NCBI RefSeq assembly: GCF_009756665.1
Contig: NZ_CP037953.1
Location: 1,984,001-2,048,000, forward strand
Origin: Permianibacter aggregans
Lineage (GTDB): Bacteria > Pseudomonadota > Gammaproteobacteria > Enterobacterales > Permianibacteraceae
Length of the DNA: 64,000 bases
Reading direction: 5' to 3'
The notes under the pieces were generated by a model. It saw only the letters and a program-made list of their open reading frames with translations, did no database searches and was not told the origin of the DNA. Positions within the stretch are counted from its first letter, which is position 1. Each line of letters opens with the position of its first letter. Positions 35,006 through 50,000 of this stretch are shown here, piece by piece. A program made the translations under genes and the position numbers.

Positions 35006-38000
35006 TTACTCCGGATTACCCTCACCTGCGCGACCTTCCGGCTTTTGAGAAGGTGGGCGCAAAACTTCATTGCGCATATCGGCTGATGCGCCGTTGACGA
35101 TATTGATGTTGTCCAGGAAGTGAACACCAACAAACGGTGTGCCAACTGATGGCTCTTCCGTTGTCCAAACCCAGGCGCCCGAATCATACACGTGCTTCAG
35201 CTGATTGATTGATTCGTTTGCCTCATTTTGATTGAAAATCACCCAGTAATCGGAAGCATCTTGTACTGGCGTAAACTCAATACTGGAAGTAACGCTTACT
35301 GGTACTGAGGCCTGCAATTGAATGTAGCCATTCGGACCGCACCATTCATCAAAGCAGCCCCCATAAAACTCCAGCCTATAGCGTCCTGACTCGAGTGAAA
35401 TAATCGCAGGTAATGACTCTTCGGAAACAAGCGTTTCACCACACTCACCACAGTCTCCAAGCTGGTAGATGTTGACTTGCCATCCGCCTTCGTAGTCGTT
35501 CAAATCGGTGAGCGAAATTTCGGTGGTCTCAGTCACCAGAATTTCTGAGCTGAAGTTCGTGGTTTCGTCATAGCGGAATTCATGAACAAGTCGACTATCA
35601 GTTTCTGCCCCAGAGAAGTAGTATTCTTCGCTGTTGTAATTTTCCACGTAATTGACGACGCCAGAGCTCACCGTGGCGATTGGCGTGCCATTGATTGGAC
35701 TGATTAATCCCGCGTTGTCAATGGTCAGCGTTGCGCTGCTCATATCACTTGTAGCGACATACACAGTGCCAGCGCCACCGCTTTCACCGCCGGAGCCAGA
35801 TGCCGCTTGCAACGACCCAGTAAATGTTGAAGTGTCACCAATTACTGCAACGCGCCCACCACCGCCCGCAATCAAACTTTCGTCCGTCGCACTACCGCCG
35901 TTGGCTATCACTTGGCCATTGCCGTCTAGGTTGGCCTCTATGCGCACACTACCACCGGCGCCACCGCCCACACCCGTCTCATTCGAACCAAAGCCCGAGG
36001 CTTCAATGGTGCCGTACAAAACGACATTGGCTGCAGTGATGTTTACGACACCACCACCGTTACCTGGGTAATCATTCTGTTCAGCAATGATGACGGATGG
36101 TTTGAATTGGAATGGCTGTGGTTTCCAACTCCCACCTCCTTCGCCTTCTCCGTCATCGTTTCCATAAATCACGACCCCGCCCGTGCCGGCCGTGTTGGCT
36201 TTGGCATAGCTTCCATAAGTGCAGCTATCGGAGGACTCACCCAAACCGCCGCCTCGAACACCCCCGTGACAACCAACTGAGCCGTAGACCTGTTCACGAT
36301 TCCAGAACTCGTTGTAATAAAACTCGTGGTCATAACCTTTCGGGTAACCTCGACCACTGACATCAATGTAGGCGTTTTCTCTGACAATGACGTCACCTTC
36401 CGCTTGCAGCGAAAGCGGGAATAGCGTCCGAGAGTCCGTGTCGGCATAACGACCGGAGATGCGACCAAAATGTACACCACTGGCTTCTACAATGATGTCC
36501 AAATTGGACACAACGGAATTCGTTTCCAGTTGGCCGCCCGATATCAGCACATCATCTGCCGTCATCGATCGAACTCGCAACATTCCGCCTGCATTTAGCG
36601 TCGCGGTTTGGCCAACGGAAAGCGAACCACTTATATCAACGGTGCCTGCGGCAACATCGAAATGCTCAACGTCGACGTTGCCCTCAAAGCGAACCGCTCC
36701 GTTGTTCAAGTTCAATGTTAGGTTCTGCGTTGTGTAATTGCCGCTTACCGTCATTGAGCCGCCATTGATCAACGGCAACAGCGACTCAAATGAACGGTTC
36801 GAACGAACGGCGCCGGAGATAACAGAGTTCGCGACATCACTCACCCGTACTTCATCTGAACCAAAATCTACTGAAGCACCTTCTTGGACGCGTAGCACAT
36901 TGAAGTCGTGCACGCCTTCGTACTGCCACCCCTCATTGGTTACCGGATTCGATTGCTCTGGCACGACGATATCAAACGAATCACCAGCATTGGCAATAAT
37001 GCGATACAGCGGCGCGTCCGGGTTATTCTTGTTCAGCGTGACATGTCTTCCGACTAAGCTCTGATAGGGATTTTCTGCACTTTGCTGCCAACTATCTCTG
37101 ATCAATAGGTCTTGGTTACTACTGATTGTCAGTCTGTAGTTTCCGAAATAGCTTCCATCTGGATTTACGAGAAGTCTGGCGCTCTCGATCGGGAAGTAGT
37201 AGCCGCCGAAAACCAAAACATAGTGGCCTGGTTGCAACGTAATATTCGACGGGCTAGTTGACCAGTATGCTTTCGTATCAGAAAGGATCGGAGACTGATC
37301 GCTGGTCGGCATTGCCGATGGCGATGTGAGGCTGAACAAGTACAGTGTGCGGTAGTACAGCTGAGAGCCTATCGCCAAATCGTTGATACTGACGTTTGTA
37401 TTCGGATTAACAACAGTGAACCGCTGAACAATCACGTCCGTTGCATTCAACATGCCCTCGTAACGAATTTCGTTCGTCGAAGAGGTGGCTTGACTTACAC
37501 GTATCCGCCAAGTTGTGTCGGTCAGTTGCTCGCTGCCTAATACCTCACCAGTGCCAACTGACACCAGTGACGTGCTGCCTTCCGGTGCATTTACATCACC
37601 ATTCCGAACCAGGAAATTGATGCTTTCCCCTGCGGCTTGAAGTGCGACCGTTCCCGCTCCAGAGGGAATACCGAGCTCACCGGCCTTCGCTTGTACATTG
37701 TCGACAACACTGACATCGATGTCATTCTGTTTTACGGTTTGGCCGTGAATAGCGACTCTTCCGCCTGCGCCCGCATTGCCGCCATTGTTGCCGTCACCAC
37801 CATTCGCCCGAATGGATGCCGTGGCAGCAATCTCTACGTTGGCGTCCGCTTCCAGCCAAATGCTACCGCCTGCGGCACCATTGACGCCATGATCACCATC
37901 GCTGTGAACTGCACCTGCCAACAGCATCGAGTCAGCTGTGACATGAATCGCCCCACCACCGTATGCGCGTTCACCAGAATTCGCCGTGCCGCCCGAACCG

Positions 38001-41000
38001 GAATATTGCGGCCGTAAGTAATCGCCGTAAACACAGTTACCACTTACCTGGGCCGAGCCGCCATGGCAGCCTAACCAACTACCACGACGAGGACTGAAGC
38101 CGTCAGGGTAACCTCTGCCGGACATAACAATATTGGCGGCCTCATCAAGCAACAACCGGCCACCGATCGTCACCCTTAGTGGCTCTGGATTCACCGGTGT
38201 GTTCAAGTCGGCAGGTTTAACCGGCGCCACACCACTCAGCGTGCCGGCATACAAATCCAGGTCACCGGTAATATTCAGATGCGGGGTAACGATATCGCCA
38301 TAGCTTTGTAGCGATGCAAACGTAGCGCCCTGCGTGAAATTCAGCTCACCGGCAGTCAGTTGTACCTCATCGGCAGAGATGGCTTGCGCAAACTGGAAGC
38401 CGCCCAATCCAAGGTCGTAAGCTCCACTTGGCAAAGCGTTAATGTTGTCGAGGTGCACCATCAAGCCCAGACGTGCCAGCTCAAATGCTCGTGAATCCAG
38501 AGCGTTGTGGGTAATGATTGAGGTGCGGTCCGACGTGGAGTTTTCCGGCTCCTGTACATTCAGTAGCTCGTCGCCAAAATCGACTTTCGCGTTCCCACCA
38601 ATGTGCAGACGGCGTAGGTTAATCAAACCGACAAACGCGGTGTCCGACAACGTTGACAAGTCAATGCTGGCGTCAGTGGTATCAATCACGACGCTATCTG
38701 CCGTGTTCGAGACAATTGGATAAGACCGGGTTTCACCATTCACCGACAACTGCAGCGCGGCATTGTCCAGACCCTCACCAGCAAGTGCCGTGTTCGGTAC
38801 CCAACGATTCGCTGTTTTGAGCTCTACCGGGTTGGTTGATGACAGATCCCACTGATACATACCTTTGCTGGTATTCGTTGTGGTCTTGCTCTTTGCATTG
38901 GCCTCACTGTAGTGATTTGCACCCATCGTGAACAAATACTCTCCAGGCGCCAGTTCTCGCGTGTATTGACCTTCACCAGTGCCTGTCCAAAGCGATTGGT
39001 TATTGCCCAAGTCGATTAAGTACATCCTTGGGTTAAATGTGCCTTCAAACTCCGAGACCTGCCAAGTCAAGCTGGTGGTTTCGGTCACCGTCAAGCGATA
39101 GTGATCGATTGTTTGACTTTCCAAGTAACGACGAAGGTTAAACCTTGTGCCGGTATGTTCGTAGGCGTTGGCCAGCAAACGCCATTGTGATGAGCCTTCG
39201 CTTACCCGGATGGCCTGTGTAATCACGCCCTTGCCAACACGAGCCAACGATGTGCTGCCAACAGCCTGAACACCACCATTGTGGATATACAAATCCCCAA
39301 ATTGATTCGGTGCTTTGAACCAGGCCGTACCGGCACCAGCATTATGGGTTTCGCTGTTAGCTTTACCGGCCGCAACATTGACGTCGTGCGAGAAGGCATC
39401 GTGCTCTGCATAGACTGCGATACGGCCACCGGCACCACTTGGATAATTGCTATAAGAGGTGTCGGCACCACGAACGGACAACCTACCTGCCCCGCTTAAC
39501 TCACTCGCGTCAATACGAATGCTTCCACCTGATGCGCCATTACGAGTCTTGTTAACAGCGTCAGCGGTAATCGCGCCGTCCAGCAAAACATTTGCGGCGG
39601 TGATCTGGACTTTGCCGCCCGCGGAATTCGAATAGTAGGCGTAAGAACCGAATGCGCTTGCATCAGTGAAATTACCAACCGTACACACTTTATTCCATTG
39701 GTTGCCACCATGGCAGCCTTGGGTTAACGCAGGTCCAACGCGATTGGGCCACGATGTGCTGGAGTAGCCTTTGCCATTCACATTCAATTCGGAATCCGCC
39801 GAAATACTCAGCTGTCCCTGCACATTCATCGACAATGCATACTCGGCTGAATTGGTCGAAGCCGGTACCGTCCAGACCGCGCCATTCAAACTCAGGTTAC
39901 CGGCAATGGTTGCACTCGCGATCTCGATGTTGCTGTTGCTGCCGCCGTTGACGGTCAAATTTGCCGCGGTTACTGAAGGAGCAAACCATTGGGTGTTGTT
40001 ACCGACCGTGATATCGCCGTTCACCACCAACGCGTTGGCGAAACGGAAACGTCCATTACCCAACTGCACACATGGCGCGCTGTTACAGTTGAAGGTGAGC
40101 TCACTGTTGAACTCCAAACCACCATTGTTGATATCAGCCGCATTCAACGATGACAACTCAACCGGTTGATCAATGCGCACCGTGGCGCCGGCTGCCCCCA
40201 TCGCCGTTACCAGTTCCGCATCCCATTCTGAAATGTTCACCGCCGCTGACGAGGCAAAACTTGAACCAGCCACATCATCAATCACTAGTCGATCGGCACC
40301 CAAATCCAGGGTGACATTGCTGCCGAGATGGACGCGCTCAAAACGATGAACACCCACGTAACTGGCGCCGCCCAGATTGATGCCACTGAGCACACCATTG
40401 ACATCTTCAACGGTAGCTTGATCTCGACTGTTGGCGACGATGCGAACCAGTTTTTCACTCTGGTTCTCAGGTTTGATGGCCAGCCACATACCCGCCAAAG
40501 ATTGGCCGCGATAATCGAGTGCCGACCATGGCGAATTGGTCGTGAAAGCATTCGGAGCAGTCGCGCGAATGCGAACGGGTTTGCCCGCCATACGATCGGT
40601 ACGGACTGCAACGGCCTCAGCAACGGTACAAACCTCATCACAGATCACGACAACATAGTTGCCAGCAGGCAAAGTTCGATTATTGGATCCGGCTGCAGCT
40701 AGACTGATATTGGCTACTGCATCAGCAGTATCCAGTACGCCATCATCACGGAAAACATGAAGACGTTGTCTATCTGCCACACCAGCATTACGGAAGTTGA
40801 AGGTTTGTGATTGCGGATTGGCAAACTTGAACATTGCCACGCCATTGGCATTTAGCTGACCTACGAAGCCGGTTTCCTTTGATGTCGCTTGAACGGAAGT
40901 AATCTGGTACTTGCCACCGCCCAAGGCAGTCACGGTTTCAATCGTTCCGCGACCAATATCGGTCAAACGAGTTTTCGATGCGTTGCTGCCGCTAACAGCG

Positions 41001-44000
41001 CTGATATGTAACGTTGGCTCAGAGCCATTGACTCTGCTGATCGCAGTACCAGATCCGGCGTTATAGTTCGATGCGCCGGACGTACGAAGTTGCAGGTTAT
41101 GGATAGCTGACGCATTGATGGCGTTCACCGACACCCGACCACCACCACCGTAATAAGTCGCGCTGACGTTAATTAAACCATTGTTGCCACTGGACGGTTG
41201 GGTATTGAGCGTATCGGTATTTATATTGACGCTACCACCAGCACCGTAGTTCGCTGACGCATCAATGCTTCCGTAGAGGGTGAATTCTTCTGCATTGATG
41301 ATCACCACACCACCGCCGCCATTGCCACTCGATTGAGAGCCGCTACCGGCAACGGTTGGATTTAGATAATCACCGTAAGCACAATCGATGCTAGTGCTGT
41401 AGATGCCGCCATGACAATTATTCATCGTGCTGTCGGCAAATACACCGCCGACGTTGTCAATGTACCCACGACCACGCGCATTAATTCTTGTACCAATCGG
41501 CAGGTGCAGATGGCCACCAACATTCAATAACAATCGGCCAGGTTGATACAGGTTGGGCTCACTAGCGGGCAGTTCGATGACAGCACTATCGGTCAGCAAA
41601 GCGTCGCCACTTATTTCAAAAGTGTAGCCGCGCATAGTGGAGCCTGACAACGACACATGATCTGCAACAACATTACGTGCCGCAATCGTTCCTCCAGCAC
41701 TAGCGCTAATGCTGGAGGCTTGAATACGGTTATCGACGCTAAAGTCTACCTGCTGCACTGTGATCGAATTCGCAATGACTGATTCAGCAACACTCAACCG
41801 CGCCGGTTGCAGCAGATTGATATTGGCAATGTTTGGCAAGCGTTGCAGGCGCAGGTTGATACCACGTTCCAGCAAGGCTGACAGCGTGGCTTCATCAAGC
41901 GTGCCGGCGCGCAAATCATGGCCGGACTCAATTTGAATGTCATCCAGGGAATTAATCCGCAGAACGCTCTGACCGAAGTCCACAGACGCCAAGCCAGAAA
42001 CATTCAATCCTGTCAGAACCTGTAGTCCAGCAAGTTGTTGGCCGACAGCTGACTGATCAAGCACTTCATGCGTTTCGATAATGAATTCGTGCTCATCGTT
42101 TTCAACTATCGTGGCGTCGATGGCGCCAATGCTGACCATGGCATCCTTCAAACCAGACCCCACGGCAGCAGAGGAGCGTTCGAACGTTGCTTGGTACTGC
42201 AACGAGACCGGATGACCCGCAGTAATTTCCAACTCAAACGGACTGCTGGTGTTCTGCGTCGACGTGCGTGCGCGTGCTTGAGCATCTGTCAGGTTGTCGC
42301 CGTAGACCAGCAGATAACGTCCAGCGGATAAAACCCATCCATCCTGTACCGTAGAACCGCTCAAATTCGCAACCAGGCGCCGAATGCTGTCATCGCTGTT
42401 CAACTCGTACACCCACAGGCGCACGACGTTATAGCGAAGCAGGTCCTGACGCTTGAAGCGTACGTGCTGAGTAACCTCTGTACTCAGAATCGCTTCTTCT
42501 ACTTGATATGGGTTGATGTATCCAATCCATGGCAGCGCCGTTCCTTGCGATGTGATTGTCGCTGGTTTGATGCGATACCGGCCCGGCTGACCATTGACCG
42601 CAGCCTCTACCGTTTGCACCGACTCCACCGTCGATAACAGGTTCAACCGATCCAATGCGGTACCGTACAGAGGACCCGCTTTGGCTTGGCCGTTTTGCGA
42701 TGTGTTGGAAACACTCAGGAAGCTTTCCTGCGCATGCGCGAAGAACACGGTACCGGCGCTAGAATAGGTTGTGTAGTAACCACGTTCACCGGCGTCCGCA
42801 ATGAACCGTCCTTGATACTCGGAACGGTCACCACGTACCGCAATACGACCACCCGCGCCAGCGTACCCATAGTGATAGCCGTTGCCGCCTCGGGCGCTGA
42901 TTTCACCGCTGCCGATTAGCTGAGCGGTCACGATATTGATTGAGCCCCCTGCACCAACTGGTTCATAGGAGTAGGATTGTTGTGTGGTCGCACCGTCGGC
43001 GCGAATATTTCCGTGCAACGTCAGACTATTGGCAGAAAGTCGTACAACTCCACCGCCTGCAGCGTAACGGCCGCCTGAACCAGCAAATTGCGGATCCCGA
43101 TAATCGCCGTAACCACACATCCGATGACGATTCGCCGCACTACCGCCATGGCAACCCGACCGGCTGTGCGGATAATCATTGCTGTTGGACACCTGTACAC
43201 CAGGCCATACATAGCTCGCGCCATACCCCTTGCCTGTGACATCGATTTTTGCATCGGTTTCGACCAAGGCGTTGCCGGCGATTTCTAGCTGCAAACGTAT
43301 CGGCATACTGGTGGCGGCAGGAACGGTGAACGACGAGCTATCTCGAAGCTCCAGATCACCGGCGACGAACACACCTTCGGCAACGTTCCAGACAATACTG
43401 CCGCCTTCTTCGACACGCAGTAGGCCGCCTACGTTGACACGGCGAGCATTGACTGTGAATGTCGTACCACGCACCACCAAATCCGTACCAATCGTCAGCT
43501 CATCAACCGTGATTGACGAATATTCGCCGCCATCTCCAGCACGGACCAATACATCACCGGAAGTAATCAAATCGAAACGTGTGTTGTTTTCACCGGTTAT
43601 CGTTGCGCCCTGAATCAACGCACGATTGATCGCGGTGTCTTGCGCCAACTGCACTTGACCTTCATAGGTTGTCAGGTCGGCAGAAGTAACCGTCAGCGTA
43701 GCGCTGGCGTCAAAACCTGCCAGCAACGCCGTAACAGTGATCTCACCTGCGCTGTTCAGCGCGTATAAACCTGCCCCCTGCGACACCGCCACCGTGTTGT
43801 CAGCACTGGTAAAACTTGTGCCGAACGTTGCCGCATTGACGTTGATTTCGTAATCACGGCCATTGTAAGACAGCGTCGCCAAGGCGTTGAACTGTACCGT
43901 CTCACTGGCTAGCGGCACCGTGATGCTTACCGGATCCATACGCAGCGATTGCATCAAGCTGACATCAATACCGACGCTGTTGGCGTCATTCGGATCAAAT

Positions 44001-47000
44001 CCACTGGCCACTTCAATACCATCCGGCACGCCATCGTTGTCGGAATCTGCCGAGCGTGGGTTGGTACCGAGCTGCACTTCTGAACCGTCATTGATACCGT
44101 CTTCGTCTGTGTCGGCGACCAGCGGATTGGTACCCAGATCGATCTCTTGAGCGTTACTCAACCCATCACCGTCGGTATCCGCGCTGGCATCGTTGACGGT
44201 TGGATTCAAACCGTTGTTGATTTCAATCGCGTTGCTCAGGCCATCAAGGTCGTAATCGCCCTCAGGTGAAAGCACCAAGTACTGCAGCTCATTTCCAATG
44301 CGAATTTGTGAGCCACCGTAGCGACCGTTTGCCTGCACGGTGACTAAGCGGTGGGATTCTTCCTGGTCCAGTGTAGGCAGGACAAATTGGCGTTGCTCCC
44401 ATGAAATCGCTTGGGCGACATCATCGATCGATATTTCGCCATGGGTGATCGACGCATACGTCCAACCACTGGACAATGTGGCCTCAAACACCTGCTGACT
44501 ACCAGACAAGGCATAGAGTGGGTTGGGGACGTTCAGCAATGCCTGAGCGCCATAAATATAAGCGGACTCTTTCGGTACCGGTACATCGCCCTCGGCGACA
44601 CCGCGCAGACCACTATTCTGGGTACGCACATAGAAATACGCGTTTAACGTTCCGACCGGTTCGAAGCGGAAGAAAACGCGATCATCCTGTACCCGATAAG
44701 TACCGGTGCTCGCGTTAGACCATCCATACAGGTGTACGGTAAATGGCGAAACCTCGTTGTCTATCCACTGTACCGGCTCAGAGAATTTCACCTCGAATTC
44801 AAACGTCTCGGCGTTAGTAGCCTTGTGCAATGTGACACTTTGCATCAACGGCGCCAGCTTCAAGAACGACAGCGTTTTATTGGCGGCGAACGAGGTTTCC
44901 AGCAAGCTCGGCGTTGAACCGGTCAGGCTGACCGTGACGTCCTCAACAGCGCCAGCCGTTACCTTCGTCGTAGCGCGGCCGCCTGACAGATTCAGCGCCC
45001 TCGTTGTGGAACCATCGACCATGCCAGTACCCGATGCCAACAAATGCACCTGAATATTGGCGTTACCGATGGAACCATCACCGCGACGAGAGGTGGTGGC
45101 AAGGTTGCCATAACGGTCAACCAGTTTGACTTCCAATGTCGCCGCATCACCCAGTTCGAGTTTGTCCGCGTAGCCGCCACTGGCGTTGTCGAAGCAAGTC
45201 GATGTGCTGCCATCTGCGCAATCGAAATCGACAACGAAACGCTCGCCAATCCGTGACAAGACGTTGACGTTGATGCTCGATACATTGTTCTGCGGTGCGG
45301 TGTTCGGGTTGCCGTCGTGATCGTAACTGAATTTGAAGTTGCCACCGGAGATGTTCTGCAAGGAGAACGGGTACGTACCGGCCTTGGTTGTGGAGATCAT
45401 CGGCACTACGGCTTCGCCATTTTTGACGTTAACGCGGATACGTTTGGTGTTGCCAATCGTATCGACACTGATATGGCTGCCACTCAGGATCTGGAAACCC
45501 GGCTCCGCCAACAATACTTCCACGAAATAATCGCCGTTGCGCACTTCATTGTCGCCGGCGTCATAGCCTTTTATCCGTAGCTCAAAGCTTTCGCCAGCCT
45601 CGACAGGCGCTACATGACTGTAGTGCATCCGACTGGCCGGGCCGGACAGTACGTCAATGGTGCGCGTGACATTCAGATACGGGAAGTCTGCCACTGTCGC
45701 CTTGACGCGATAGCTACCGGTTTGCACTTGTGCAGCCCAAGCCAAACGACTGAAGCCTTGATCGTCCGTTTGCTCACGCGCCGAGAACACCGGTTGATTA
45801 TTCAGCGTGTTCTCAATCACCCAGTCAATCGCCAGTTGCGGAACAGCGAGCGCCGCCTCATCCACTACACGGGTTTGCAGATACGCGATGTGACCTGCTT
45901 GGACCTGCGCCAGGTTGACGCTAGCGTCCTGATTGGCGTCAAACCGAATGTCGTTAGGTTTGCGTGTCAGCGGAATACTGAATTCTGACGACTCTGCTGA
46001 CTGACCCAAGCCATCAGTAACCACCAACTTGAATTTCGAGGACGTCAAACCACTATCGATGTCCGGCGTACTCATGGTAAAGCGAATGCAATAGGTGCAT
46101 CCCGAGGCGTAAACAGGTCGCGCAATTTCCACCGCTGAACCGGAGCTGACATCGACAACGGAAATAGTCACTTGGCCTGGACCACCATCGTCTACATTGG
46201 CGAAACCATTGACGGTAATCGGCAGCGCGCTGTTGTAGAAGCCAAAGCTTGGTAACTGCGCCGACAACACATTCGGCGTCGGTAGGCGATCACGGCGAAC
46301 CAGAATGGTGTGCTCTACTGTTGGGCTGACTTGGCCTGCAGTATCTATCGCGCGAACCCGTAGCGTTTCGTATTGATCATCATTTAACCGCTCACGAACA
46401 TCGACAAGCGCTCGGGTTACCGACGCGTTCTTCTGCCCTGTCAGCGTTTCAACATAATCAATGCCGTTCCAGTTGAAAATGACTTGACTGATGCCGGCAT
46501 CATCATTGACCTGGGCGGTGACGTTGAAACTCGACAACTCACGAACCACCGTGATCGGATTAATCAGCGAAGTTTGTGGTGGAGCATCGCCGATGATTTC
46601 GGCGCTGATAAACGTTTGTCCGGCATTGCCGGCGCGGTCATAAACTGTGGCGTGATAATTCAGCACACCTGCTTGAGCTGTTTGAGTTTCGCGGAATGCC
46701 AACGATGAAACCGATTCGGATGCTGCAACCAGCTTGCTGCCGCGATACAGCTCGATGCGAGCAATGCCGCTGTCAACATCGGCACCTTGCACATTAATGG
46801 TAAACGGCTGACCGGCAACGAACTTTCCGTTAACCATGACCGAGTCGGTGATCGTCGCATTGACCACCGGCGGTTGTTGATCTTGATAGCGCTGCAGTTC
46901 GTGCACTGCGGACTCGGAAATGTTGCCGACATCGTCAATCGCACGCGCTTTGATTTGATGTGCACCAGCCGTTAAAGACAGATTGCTCTGATATGGCGCT

Positions 47001-50000
47001 GCTTTTCGCACTGCGGCCAAACGCCAGGCAGTTTGTCCTTGCTCGCGGAGATAAAACTCGACGCGCTCGATTGGACGTGTCGAGTCTTCGATTGAAGCAT
47101 TGATTGACAATGGCGTCGGTAAATAGGAGGTGCTGGCTGCCGTAACGGCAACACTGAAAGCATTCGCTGGCAACTCGTCACTGCGCACCGAAATAAAACG
47201 CGGCGTTGCGGAGTGAATCGAGCCGTCGACGGATTGCACTTCCGCATCAAGCCGTAGGTTTTGTCCATTGGCCAATTCATACGGCAAGGTGTATTGCAGC
47301 AAGAACGGCGCGTGCTCGGCAAAATAGACCGTTTCTCCGTTGATCCGATAGCGGACTGCGCTGACACCGTGGCTGTCGAATGGCTTAGCACGCAACACCT
47401 CGCCATGTTTCAGCGATACTGAATCGGTCAGGTCAACGGCTGGATTGGGCTGACGCAAATTGGCGGGCAACTGAATCACTTCATAGCCAACATCCAATAG
47501 CGCGACAAACAAGCGGTCGTGCTCCGCCGCCAGGCCTTTGATGGGTTTATTGCTGGTCCAGACTGTTGCAGGTGACTGCCACTGGCCGTCGCGCAGATTC
47601 AGCACGTGGATTTCGTTATTGTTGAAACCAATGAAGGCGAGGTCGCCACTACGGGTCATGGCAACCGGAGCTGCCGGCGTTTCGAGCAGATGATTCAGGG
47701 AACCGTCAATGCTGCGGACAACAATGCCTTGAGCGGTGCTGATCAGTATCCGATCACCCGAATGAATCATGTGCAGCGGACGCGAACCAAGCTGCCCGAC
47801 CGCGGTGTAATGAATACCCGTGTCAACGCTGACACGACCCCACTCGCCATTTTCCAGTGCCAGCACCAGCTGGTTTCCAGCCTGTGCCATAGCGACTATG
47901 TGTTGATCATTGCTGACGGACAACTCATAGCGCTTCGCTGTGTCACGATCATAGGCATGCAGCTGGTTAGCGAAGCTGGCAAATACCCAACGCTCACCGG
48001 AAGAAAGCTCTGTGAACGCTTTTCCAGTCAGCAGTGTCGACACGGTGTTTTTGCCATCCACACTGACCGCAATGACCCGTTGTGTCTCCTGCTGAGTCAT
48101 TTGTCGCGACAGGGTGCTGTTGGCAACACGATCAACGGTGGCCGAGTACGGCGATGGGAACACCGATTCTTGCCACTCACCGTTGGCATTGATCTGAGCA
48201 GTTACCGCACCAAGGTGTGATGCCGCGACACTAACGCGACCGTCGCGCAACGAAATGCCCTTGACCAAACCACCGGCAATCGCCGAGCGGTAACGACTTT
48301 GGACTTCACCAAGTGACAGAGAAATGGCAGCAACTTGACCGGTTTGCTCGCCCAGATAGAGTTTGCCGGCGGCCAAAACGGCATTGGCTTTGGTGCTTAT
48401 CGACTTCCATTTGCCGCGAATCAACGGTTGATACGGTGAACGCAAATCGACAATGCCGATACCTTGTTCACTGAGGTGGAGCAAGTGACCATTCAGGTAG
48501 ACAAGCTGTGTTGCCGACCACGGCGTTTGCAGTTGACCAACCAGTGCAACATGATTGTAGACACGGGTTTCACCGCCGGCAGTGTGTACAGCAAAGTGAT
48601 GTGCATCAATGACACTAACGCCATTGATGTACGCGAGCGGAATGCTTCGTTTCAATGTACCGAACCGGTCATAAACGCGTAAACCACTCGCGTTGACGGC
48701 CAGGACAAAATCACCCCACGAAGTCAACGAGCTGACGCCGCTGAAGTTCTTGCTTTCGCGGTTGTGTAGTTCCGGACCTTGGCGTTGGTAACGCACCAGA
48801 TCGCCGTTCTCTACGGCATACAGGACGTTATTCAATTCTGCCAGCTGACTCACTACGCGTTGGCTTGCTGCCAAGCGCGCGATGATCGCATCTTGATCAG
48901 GCGCATAAAGCAGAATCTCACCGGTCTCTGTGCCCAACCACAGACCACTGCCAGCATGAGTCAGAGCACTGATGCGGTGATCAAAGGTTTTCGTCAATGC
49001 ACGGAACGAATGATGCAGCTGGTTATCTTCGCTGTACCATATGCCATCGAGATCAGCGACAGCCAAATCGTAATCAACACCAACTGCCGGCGCCGACAAC
49101 TCGATAAACGCGCGCACAGGAATCGAGCGGGACAAGGTTTTGACGTCACCATTGCTCCATTCGGCTCTAGCGATCACCTCTATCTGCTCCACTTGCGCTG
49201 GTACCAGGAATTCTCCACCTGCATCAATTACCACCGGCACGCCATTGGCGCTAACGGTAACTTCGGTATGTACAGCCTGGTTGGCATCGACAGCAATGGT
49301 GGCATATGTGCCGGTCAATAACTCATCTGGCAAAGTACGCCAATTCATTGCCGTGGCGGCGCGATCCAGGATGCGGATGGTGCGCTCGGTTTGTTTGTAG
49401 CGGAACTGATCACCGGCGTAAACGCGCTGCACTAAGGTGTATGGAGTGGTGCCGTCAACTTGCGGTGCAGTCCACTCGATAACGCCAGATGGATCACGGG
49501 AAACCAGTCGCGCTTTTTCCTGACCATCACCGGAAACCAAACGTAAATCGACATACTTCAACGAGTCGCCATTGACGCTGGCGTCGAATTGCACCGTGAA
49601 GCGTTCTCCCTCCGAAACGGCAGCGTTTTCCGCTGGCGCTATCCAGCGCGCGTCAATGCCGGTGTCGTTGTTGGCAACAATCGTTAGGGTATCTGTGAGT
49701 ACCGTGTTTTGCTGGTCTTGCGCCGCCAATGTGGCATCACCGACTTCGCCAATGCGCACCCACGTCCACCAATCGTTGAGCGAGCTTTCACTGGCTTGCA
49801 CGACATCAGCGAACAGCAATATTGGTTGTGTGTAACGACCACTCGCGTCCGCTTGCAGGCGTAGTGGCACATCAGCCAACGCGGTGACTTCGGACAAGCT
49901 AGGTACGCGTCGTAATAGCGCACTGTGATTGCTGCTAACGACTGGCAAATCTATCTGTTGTTCGATGTCACGATGTGAAGCAACACTGACGTTAATCGGG

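Noticed and set aside
35652-36071. Pro/Leu-rich + strand frame opposite the Gly-rich repeats
   Set aside because: It is the antisense reading of Gly- and Val-rich codons of the giant protein; composition is the only thing it shows.
36260-43153. Regularly spaced repeats that might suggest a CRISPR-like or DNA-level array
   Set aside because: The spacing is ~1.7 kb, the repeats are visible only in protein, and the DNA is diverged; it is a coding domain repeat.
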